From Aquimonas sp041395245 (GTDB taxonomy: Bacteria; Pseudomonadota; Gammaproteobacteria; Xanthomonadales; Xanthomonadaceae), in contig JAWLAY010000008.1 in assembly GCA_041395245.1 (NCBI GenBank), positions 174,587 to 238,586 of the forward strand: 64,000 nt of DNA, in the 5' to 3' direction. Made by a program: the position numbers and the translations under genes. Below are positions 52,876-62,900 of the stretch, in pieces. Below the pieces are notes generated by a model. That model did not search any database. It was not told the origin of the DNA and saw only the letters and a list, made by a program, of their open reading frames with translations. Each line of letters opens with the position of its first letter. The first letter of the stretch is position 1.

Positions 52876-53883
52876 ATGCGTGTCCTGATTACCGGCGCGG
52901 CCGGTTTCATTGGTTCCACCTTGGCCCACCGACTGCTGGATCGCGGTGATGTCGTGCTGGGCTACGACAATCTCAACGACTACTACGACGTGCGGCTGAA
53001 AGAGGCCCGTTTGGCAAGGCTTGCCGGGCGCGAGGGTTTCGAGTTCGTGCGCGCCAGTCTGGAAGACCGCGCCGCACTGGACGCCGCCTTCGCCGCGTTC
53101 AAGCCGGACCGCGTGGTGAACCTCGCCGCGCAGGCCGGGGTTCGCTATTCACTGGAAAACCCCCGCGCGTACATCGACGCCAACATCGTCGGCTTTTTGA
53201 ACATTCTCGAATGCTGTCGGCATCAGGGCGTACAGCACCTCGTCTACGCGAGTTCCAGTTCGGTGTATGGCGCCAATCGCAAGCTGCCGTTCGCGGTGGA
53301 AGACAGCGTCGACCATCCGGTGAGCCTGTATGCGGCCAGCAAGAAGGCCAACGAACTGATGGCGCATACCTATAGCCATCTGTTCGGCTTGCCGACCACC
53401 GGACTGCGCTTCTTCACCGTGTACGGGCCCTGGGGTCGACCGGACATGGCGCTGTTCCTGTTCACCCGTAAGATCCTCGCCGGTGAGCCCATCGATGTCT
53501 TCAACTACGGCCAGCACACCCGCGATTTCACCTACATCGACGACATCGTCGAAGGGGTGATCCGCACGCTGGATCGGGTGCCCGGACCCGACCCCGATTT
53601 TGACCCGCTGCAGCCGACACCGGCCAGCAGTCTGGCGCCGTATCGGGTCTACAACATCGGCAATCATCAACCGGTGCAGCTCGGGCGCTACATCGAACTG
53701 ATTGAACAGGCGCTGGGCAAGACGGCGATCAAGAACCTGCTGCCCTTGCAGCCCGGCGATGTGCCGGACACGGCGGCGGAAGTGAGTGCCCTGATGCGCG
53801 ACACCGGCTATCAGCCCAGTACGCCGGTCGACGTCGGTGTCGAACGTTTCGTGCGCTGGTATCGCGAGTTCTATCAGGTCTGA
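52876..53883 (+). CDS. UDP-glucuronate 4-epimerase-type NAD-dependent epimerase
   Basis: The 335-residue extended SDR protein has the cofactor motif TGAAGFIG at residues 6-13, the specific DNLNDYYDVRLKEARL of UDP-uronate epimerases (CapI/LspL group), the catalytic Ser region YASSSSVYGAN and the YxxxK pair in SLYAASKKANELMAH. It would interconvert gluco- and galacto-configured uronic acids, perhaps the N-acetyl forms made by TviB. GGAG lies a few bases before ATG 52876. The NRPS-PKS gene starts 39 bases after its stop, so they are probably co-transcribed. Confidence 0.9.
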   Translation: MRVLITGAAGFIGSTLAHRLLDRGDVVLGYDNLNDYYDVRLKEARLARLAGREGFEFVRASLEDRAALDAAFAAFKPDRVVNLAAQAGVRYSLENPRAYIDANIVGFLNILECCRHQGVQHLVYASSSSVYGANRKLPFAVEDSVDHPVSLYAASKKANELMAHTYSHLFGLPTTGLRFFTVYGPWGRPDMALFLFTRKILAGEPIDVFNYGQHTRDFTYIDDIVEGVIRTLDRVPGPDPDFDPLQPTPASSLAPYRVYNIGNHQPVQLGRYIELIEQALGKTAIKNLLPLQPGDVPDTAAEVSALMRDTGYQPSTPVDVGVERFVRWYREFYQV

Positions 53884-53922
53884 CGGACACCATGTCGGTT
53901 GCCGCGCCAATCGGGAAGAGTG

Positions 53923-56900
53923 ATGGCTGAGATGACCTTGCCCGCTCGCATTCAGGCATTCAACGCCACGGCGCGCGACTACGATCTGTCGCGCAGTCTG
54001 GCGGTGCTGCTCGCGGAGGCCTTTCAGACGCATGCGCAGCGCCCCGCGTTGCAGTTCGAAGGTCAGTCGCTGAGCTATGCCGAGCTGGCGCAGCGCGCCT
54101 GGGCGCTGGCCAATCATTTGCGTGATGCAGGCTTGGGCGCGGGCGATCGCGTCGCCGTCTGCATGCCGCGCAGTCCGGAACTGGTAATCGCCCTGCTGGC
54201 GACACTGCTCAGCGGTGCGGCCTACGTGCCGCTCGACCCCGACTATCCCGCCGCGCGTCTGGCGCAGATGAGCGAGGACGCCCAGGCCAGCCTGTTGCTC
54301 GGCACCGCAGATCTGTCCAGCGACGGGCTGCGCGAAGGGACGACGTTACCGGTCCTGTGTGTCGATGCGGCGGCGTTGGCCGGTCAACTAGCACCGCCAT
54401 TTGCGTGTCCGGCCGGACCCGACGACGCGGCCTACATGATCTTCACCTCGGGCTCCACCGGGCGGCCCAAGGGTGCGCTCAACAGCCATCGTGGGATCGT
54501 CAATCGACTGCGTTGGATGCAGGAAACCTATCGCCTGCAGCCCGGTGAACGCGTGCTGCAGAAAACCCCGTGCAGCTTTGACGTGTCGGTCTGGGAGTTT
54601 TTCTGGCCGCTGCTGCAGGGTTCTTGCATCGTGCTGGCGAAGCCCGGTGGGCATCGTGATCCTCGCTATCTGGCGCAGTTGATCCAGCAGGCAAAGATCG
54701 ATGTGCTGCATTTCGTGCCGTCGATGCTGGCGCACTTTCTTGAGGAGCCGCAGGCAGCGCACTGCGCGAACCTGCGCCAGGTGATCTGTTCCGGCGAAGC
54801 CTTGCCCGCCGAGTTGGTCCGACGTTTCTTCCTGACCTTGCCCGGCGTGGCGCTCGACAATCTGTATGGCCCGACGGAGGCCGCCGTCGACGTGAGTTAT
54901 TGGCCCTGCCGTGCGGATGCGCAGGAAAGCAGCGTGCCGATTGGTTTTCCAATCGCCAACACGCAGCTCTACGTGCTGGATGAACAGGGTCGCGCACTGG
55001 ATGTCGGTGCGGTCGGCGAGCTCTACATCGGCGGCGTGCAAGTGGGCATGGGCTACCTGGGCAGGGATGACGAAACCCGCGCGCGCTTCGTCGACGATCC
55101 ATTCCAGCCCGGCGGTCGTCTGTATCGCACCGGCGACCTGGCGCGCTGGCGCGAGGACGGTGCGCTCGATTACCTCGGACGCGGCGATCAGCAGATCAAA
55201 CTGAAGGGCAATCGCATCGAGCTAGGCGAGATCGAAGCGCAGTTGCTGACGCTGCCGCAGGTACGCCATACCGCCGTGCTGGTGCAAAACGCGGGACAGG
55301 CCGATGCCCACCTGTTGGCCGTGCTGTCGCCGCCGAGCGCGCTGGGTCTGGCCGATGTCCGCGCGGCCCTGGCCCGCCACTTGCCGGAGGTCATGCTGCC
55401 GGAAGCCCTGCAGTTCTGCGAGGACATGCCGCTGCTGCCGAATGGCAAGCTGGATCGTCAGACCTTGGCGAGCCGCATGGCGTCATCGCAAAGCGCCGCC
55501 GCAACGGCGCTCGACCGCGATCTGTTGGGCTTCTGGCGCGCCGCACTGGGTCAGCCCGAGCTAAGCATCGACAGCCATCTGTTCGATGCCGGAGCGACCT
55601 CGCTGATGGTCCTGCGCTTCCTCGCGCAACTGCGCCAAGCGGGCGAAACACGACTGGGTGTAGCCGATGTCTACGACCAGCCCTCGGTGCGACGTCTGCA
55701 GGCCGTGCTGGCGAACGCGGCATCAACCCAATCGGCAGCGACGACGCACCGTCCGACGCAAGGCGACCGCCATGCCATCGCCATCGTCGGCATGGCGGCG
55801 ATGACGCCGGGCGCCGATGATCTGCAGGCCTTCTGGCAACTGCTGCTTGACGGACGCGATGCGATCAGTCACTTCGCCATCGACGAGCTGGACCCGCGCG
55901 TGCCCCGCGAACTGGCCGAACGCGACACCTATGTCCGGGCGCGCGGCGTGCTGGCGCGTGCCGACGAGTTCGACCCGGCCTTCTTCGGCATACCGGCACA
56001 CGAGGCGCGCCTGATCGATCCGCAGCAGCGCGTGCTGTTGCAGCAGGCCTGGCTGGCGCTGGAACACGCCGGTATCGACCCCTCGCGTAGCGGCGACATC
56101 GGCGTGTTTGCCGGTGTCGGCCACAACACCTGGTGGCCGCTGTTGCTGGCCGATGCGCCCGAGCGTGTGCAGGGCGCGGGCGAGTTCGCCACCATGGTCG
56201 CCAACGACAAGGACTACGTCGCCACACGCATCGCCCACCGGCTCGATCTGCATGGCCCAGCCATCAGTCTGCATACCGCCTGTTCGACCAGTCTGGTCGC
56301 CGTCGCGCAGGCCGTGGCGGCCTTGCGCGCCGGGCAGTGCGAGATCGCGCTGGCGGGTGGTGCCTCCATCCATGTGCCGCAGGCATCGGGCTATCTGCAG
56401 GTCGATGGCGGCATGGAATCTTCCGATGGCGTCTGCCGGCCTTTCGATGCCGAGGCCAATGGCACAGTGTTCTCGAATGGCGCCGCGATGCTGGTGCTGA
56501 AGCCGCTGGCGCAGGCCGAGCGCGACGGTGACACGGTTTATGCGGTCATCGAAGGCATCGGGCTCAACAACGACGGCGGCGAAAAGGCCAGTTTCACCGC
56601 GCCCAGCCTGCGTGGTCAGCTCGACTGCCTGCAGCGCGCCCTGCGTGACGCCGACGTGGAGGGCGTCGAGATCGGCTACATCGAAGCCCATGGCACCGGC
56701 ACCGCGCTGGGCGATCCCATTGAAGTGGCCGCACTGGCGCGCGCCTACGGTGGCGCGGGCCGGACTCAAGCCTGCGTGCTGGGCTCGCTGAAATCGAACA
56801 TCGGTCATACCGTCGCGGCTGCCGGTGCGCTGGGACTGATCAAGGCGGCGCTGTGCCTGCATCACCAGCGCATCCCCGGCACCGCGCATTACCGCGCGCC

Positions 56901-59900
56901 GAATCCGCAATTGAATCTGGCCGCAACGCCGTTCGAGGTCCATGCCACGGCGCGCGAATGGCCGCGCACGGACCGGCCACGTCGTGCAGCGGTCAGTTCC
57001 TTCGGCGTCGGTGGCACCAATGCGCACGTGGTGCTGCGCGAGGCCCCGACGCGCCCGGCCATCACACGACCTGGCAACGATGCACTGCAGCTCTGGCCTT
57101 TGTCGGCTCGCAGCGAAAGCGCTTTGCAGGCTCGCGCGGTCGATCTTGCGCAGGCGCTGTCGACGCGCCCCTTGGCCTTGCAGGACGTTGCCGCGACGCT
57201 GATTCGCGGACGGCAGGCGATGTCGCGGCGTCATAGTCTGGTGGTCGGCAGTCGCGAGGACGCCATCGCGCCATTGCAGAACCTCGCCGCGATCACCCCG
57301 ATCACCGCTTCGCGCGCGCCGCGCGCCGTGTGGCTGTTCCCCGGCCAGGGTGCACAACATCCGGGCATGTCGGCCGCGCTGTACGCGGCGTTTCCGGCGT
57401 TTGCTGAAGCGCTGGATGAAGCGCTGCAAGCCGTGCATGCCTACCGCGCGCCGACGACCGAGGCGCAAGCGGCGCTGCGCGAGTTGCTGTTGTCGGACCG
57501 CGCCAGCAGCGGCTTGATGGCCGACACGCGCCACGCCCAACCCGCGTTGTTCTGCCACGCCTGGGCGATGGCGTATTGGCTGCGCAGCCTGGGGCTGCAG
57601 CCGGATGCCGTGATCGGCCACAGCATCGGCGAATTTGCTGCCGCCGCGGTGGCGGGTTATCTGTCCTTGCAGGACGCCGCGCGGCTGGTCTGCGCGCGCG
57701 CCGAGGCCATGGCGATGCAGCCACGCGGCGCGATGCTGGCAGTGCGCCGTGATGCGGCGACATTGGAAACGCGCTTGCCGCCGGGCGTGGAGATCGCCGG
57801 CATCAACGCGCCGCAACTGACCGTGCTGGCTGGACCCGCGGCAATCATCGACGTGTTTGCCGACGACCTGGCCGAAGCCGGTGTACAGGCGACCCGTCTG
57901 CAGGTGTCGCATGCCTTCCATAGCGAATCGATGTCCGGTGCCATGCCCGCCCTGCGCGCAGCCTGTCGCGGTTTGCCGCAGCGCGAAGCCAGCACGCCGC
58001 TGTGGTCATGCCGCAGCGGTACGCGCTGGCAGAAGGCCGAGGCCAGCGATGCCGACTACTGGACCGCACAGATGCGCGAGGCAGTGCGCTTTTCACCTGC
58101 CGTGCAAGGCGTGCTTGCCGACGCCGAGACGCACGGCGAGGACTGTGTCTTCATCGATCTGGGTCCGGCCCAGCAGCTTGCGGCGCTGATTCGTCAGCAT
58201 CGCGACGCGCAGGGTCAGATGCCGCGCGTGGTCAGCCTTTGCGCTTCACCGCAGACGCCCGCTGACGGCGCGCGCGTGGCTCTGCAGGGCGTTGGCCAGC
58301 TCTGGTGTCATGGCCTCGAACTTCGCTGGCCGATGCCGCACGGCCAGGCGCGTGCCTGCCTGCCCGGCTACGCCTTCGAACGGCAACGCATCGAACTGCC
58401 GCCGCCGCGCACACGGCGCAGTGCCGACGATGCGCCAACCAACAGCCAACCCGATGGCGCAGGGCTCATCCCGAGCGCGCCCCGTCCCGAGGAAGACGAC
58501 GTGAGCCAGAGGCCAGAACGCCTGCCCCTGCTGCAAGCCGAACTGCGCCGTGTACTGGCGGCGGTGGCGGGTTTGAATGCCGATGAGCTTGATCCGAATG
58601 CGCCGCTGCTGGCGCAAGGTCTGGACTCGCTCAGCCTGACCCAGGCCACGCTGGAGATCGACCGCGTGTTCGGCGAGAAGCTGCGCTTCCGGCGCTTGCT
58701 GGAAGATCTCGACAGCGTGACTAAACTGGCCGCGCATCTGGACGGCGTGCTGCCTGCAGACCGTTTTGCGCCGCGCAGCGCGGTGCCCTCCGCGTCCGCC
58801 GTGGGCGCGCATGCGCAGACGGCGGCCCCGAATGGCGCATCGCAAACCAACGACGTGCTCGGCTTGCTGCAGCAGCAGATGGCACAGATGCAGCAGCAGT
58901 TGGCGGCGCTCGCGGCGGGCGGGATGGCGCCCATTCCGCAGACGTTGCCGCCTGCCGTCGCATCGCCCGAGACCAAGGCCGATCTGGTCGCGCAGCCGTT
59001 CGGCGCTTCGCCACGCATCGCGGTCAAGCCGACGCAGCACTTGAGCGACGCGCAGCGCGCCTGGCTGGAGGCGTTCACCGCGCGCTATCTGGCGCGCAGT
59101 GGCGGATCGCGCGAGTTCAGTCAGCGCCACCGTGCGCGTATGGCCGATCCGCGCGTGGTGACCGGGTTCAATCCGCTGTGGAAAGACCTGGTCTATCCGC
59201 TGGTGGTGGATCGTTCGCAGGGCAGTCGACTGTGGGATATCGACGGCAACGAATACATCGATCTGCTGTCCTGTTTCGGCGCCAATCTGCTGGGCTATCA
59301 GCCGCCGTCGGTGATCGCGGCGATGCAGGAACAACTGACCCGTGGCATCGAAGTCGGCCCGCAACATCCGCTGGCGGCAGAGGTCGCGGAACTGATCGCC
59401 GAGTTCTCCGGCCACGAACGCGTCGGGTTCTGCAATACCGGTTCCGAAGCCGTGATGGGCGCGATGCGGGTGGCGCGCACGGTCACCGGACGCAAGACGA
59501 TTGCCATCTTCACCCACAGCTATCACGGCATCTTCGACGAGGTGCTGGTGCGTGGCAGCAAGCAATTGCGCTCGCTGGCGGCGGCGCCGGGCATCCTTGC
59601 CAATGCAGTCGAGAACGTACTGGTGCTCGACTACGCCAGCGACGAGGCCTTGCGTGTGCTGCGCGAGCGCGGCAGCGAGCTGGCCGCGATCATGATCGAG
59701 CCGGTGCAGAATCGCTTCCCGACCCTGCAGCCGCAGGCCTTCGTGCAGTCACTGCGCGAGATTGCCGACCAGCACGGCTGCGCGCTGATCTTCGATGAAG
59801 TGGTGACCGGCTTCCGCCTCGCACCGGGTGGTGCGCAGCAGTTCTACGGCGTGCGAGCCGATCTATGCACCTACGGCAAGATCATCGGCGGCGGCTTGCC

Positions 59901-62900
59901 GTTTGCCGCCATCGCGGGCAAACGCGAATGGATGGACGCGCTGGACGGTGGCTTCTGGCAATACGGCGACGACAGCTATCCCGAAGCGGGCGTCACCTAT
60001 TTCGCTGGAACCTTCGTGCGGCATCCGCTGGCGCTGGCGGCAGCCAAGGCGACCCTGCTGCATCTGAAGGCGGGCGGGCAGGCGTTGTACGACCGCATCA
60101 ATGCCCGTACCGAGGCATTCATCGCGCGTCTCAATCGCGCTCTGGACGAGCGCGCCGCGCCGCTGCGCGCGGTGCATTGCGCTTCGCTGTGGCGGCTCGC
60201 CTGGGACGAAGGTCAGACCTATCAGAGCCTGTTCTATTACCTGCTGCGCCATCACGGCCTGCATGTCTACGAACAGTTCGGACATTTCGTCACCGAGGCG
60301 ATGGACGAGGTCGATCTGCAGCGCATCGGTGAGGTGATGCTGGCGGCGGTCGATGAACTGCTGGCGCAAGGTCTGCTGCAACGGCGTGATGGCCTGCCGC
60401 CGCCGTCGTCTGGGACGGATGAACCAGCGCACGGTGGACCGCTCACTCCCGGTCAAAGCGAACGCTGGCTGGCGGCCAGCTTTGACGCCAATGCGATGCA
60501 GGCGCTCAACGAAACCCTGCGTCTGCAGTTGCGGGGCGACATCGACATGGCCGCGTTGCAGCGCGCGCTGCAGCAGGTCTGCGAACGTCATGACGCGTTT
60601 GCCACCGCCTTCGATACCGATGCGCCGCTGCAAGGCCTCGGCGCGTCGCGCACCGTTCCGGTGCTGCACGATCTGCGCGCCGATGCCGATCCACAGCGCG
60701 CGGCGGAGGCGTTGCTGGAAGCGCAGCGTCAGGCGCGTTTCGTGCTGGATCAGGCACCGCTGTTGAACATCGACCTGCTGTGGCTCGAAGACCAGCATGT
60801 GATCGTGCACCTGGTCGCCAATCATCTGGTGTTCGACGGATGGGCCAGCAGCGTGTGGTTGCGCGAACTCGCGACCTGCTATCACGCCTTTGCACGCGGA
60901 CATGCGCCTGTGCTGCCTCCGGCCGGATCGCCGCGCGCATTTGCCGCGCAGGTGCAGGCCGAGTTCGATGGCGAGGCGGGAAGCGACGACCTCGCCTGGT
61001 GGCAGGCACAGATGCAGGACTTGCCGGACGCGCTCAGTTTGGGCGATCTCGATCCGCCCGCGCAGCGCCGTTTCAGCGCGCATACCGTGCAGCGTCGTCT
61101 GCAGGGTGAGGCTTGGCAGGCGCTGCAGACGCGCGCCTCGGCGCACAAGGCAACGATCTTCCAATGGTTGCTGGGCGAGGTCGCGCTGTGGCTGAAGCGC
61201 GAAACCGGGCAGTCGGACTTCCTGCTCAGTCTGCCTTGGGCAGCACAGAACTTCGGCCGCCATCCGGCGCTGATTGCCGACGGCGTGCTCGATCTGCCCT
61301 TGCGCCTGCGTCTTGCGGACAGCGAGCAGGTGGATCAGGTCTTGCCGCGGGTCCGCGATGCCCTGTTCGATGCGCTGGAACATCCGCGCATCACCCAAGG
61401 CCGTCTCGCGCGTGCCCTGCACGCCGCATCGCGCGGTGATCGACCGCCACTGACCGGGGTGTATTTCAACCTCAATCCGCGCCTCGATCTGGCGGCCTTC
61501 GCGCCGCTGCAGGCCGAACTGAGTGAGGGCCGCAAACCCGGTCTGCTGGGCGAGCTGATCTTCAATTTCTACGAAGACGCCCAGGCACTCAGTCTCGATC
61601 TGCACTACAGCGACGAGTTCTTCAGCGCGGCACGCATCGAGTCGTTGCTGGATGCGTTGTGGTCGGTGCTGGACCCGCGTGTCGAGCCGATCGACGAGGC
61701 GCTGCAGGACAGCGGTCTGGCCGAGGTCATCCGCGCCGCCAATGCCACCGGGCGACCTTTGGCGGAGCACCCGCAAGTCTGCGAGGTGATCGATGCGCAG
61801 GCCGGGCGCAATGCCCATGCGATTGCGGTGCGCAGTGCCGACGAGGTTTGGACTTACGCCGAACTGATCGCGCAGAGTCGGCGCATCGCGGCACGCCTGC
61901 AGGCCGCTGGCATTGGTCCCGGTGCGCGGGTCGGGCTGTGCCTGTCGCGGCAGCCGGTGCTGATCGCCGCGATGCTCGGCATCTGGCGTTGCGGTGCCGC
62001 CTACGTGCCGCTCGATCCGGCCTTGCCATCGGCGCGCCTGCAGCAGATGGCCGACGACGCCGAGCTCGATCTGCTGCTCAGCGAGCGCGCTCATGCCGCG
62101 CTCTGGAGCGCCGTGCCGTGTGCCAGTCTCTGGCTCGACGAGGCCGCCGACGCGCAGGGCGAGGCCGAGTTCCAGCCGGTGGTGGTGCAAGCCGATCTGC
62201 CCGCCTACGTGATCTACACCTCGGGTTCGACCGGCACACCTAAAGGCGTGGTGGTCAGTCAACGCAATGTCTGCAACTTCCTGCGCAGCATGGCGCGCAC
62301 GCCGGGCATGGACGCGGAGGATCGCCTGCTGGCGGTGACCACACTGAGTTTCGATATCGCCGTGCTGGAGCTGCTGCTGCCGCTGACGGTCGGTGCCGAA
62401 GTGGTGCTGGCGCAGCGCTACGACGCGATCGATGGCGAGGCGCTGAAGGGCTTGATCCAGCAACGCGCGATCAACGTCATGCAGGCCACGCCGAGCACCT
62501 GGCATCTGTTGCTGGACGCCGGGTTCCGTGCGCCATCGGGCTTCCGCGCGCTGTGCGGCGGTGAAGCGCTGACACCAACCTTGGCCGCACGTCTGCTCGA
62601 CGCCGGTGTGCAGCTCTGGAACCTCTACGGACCGACCGAAACCACGGTCTGGTCGACCTGTTGCCAGATTGTCGATGCGACGCGACCGATCACCGTGGGG
62701 CGTCCCATTGACAACACCTGGGTGCATGTTCTCGACACGGACGGAAAGCCTTGCGACGTCGGCGTCAGTGGTGAGCTGTGCATCGGTGGCGATGGCGTGG
62801 CGATGGGCTATCACGCGCGTCCGGAGCTGAGCGCCGAACGTTTCATTGCCGATCCGCTGGTGCAGGGCGGACGCCTGTATCGAACGGGTGATCTGGCGCA

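Noticed and set aside
55723..57921. A 732-codon minus-strand open frame
   Set aside because: Antisense to the KS-AT region; no motifs and the composition of a GC-rich shadow.
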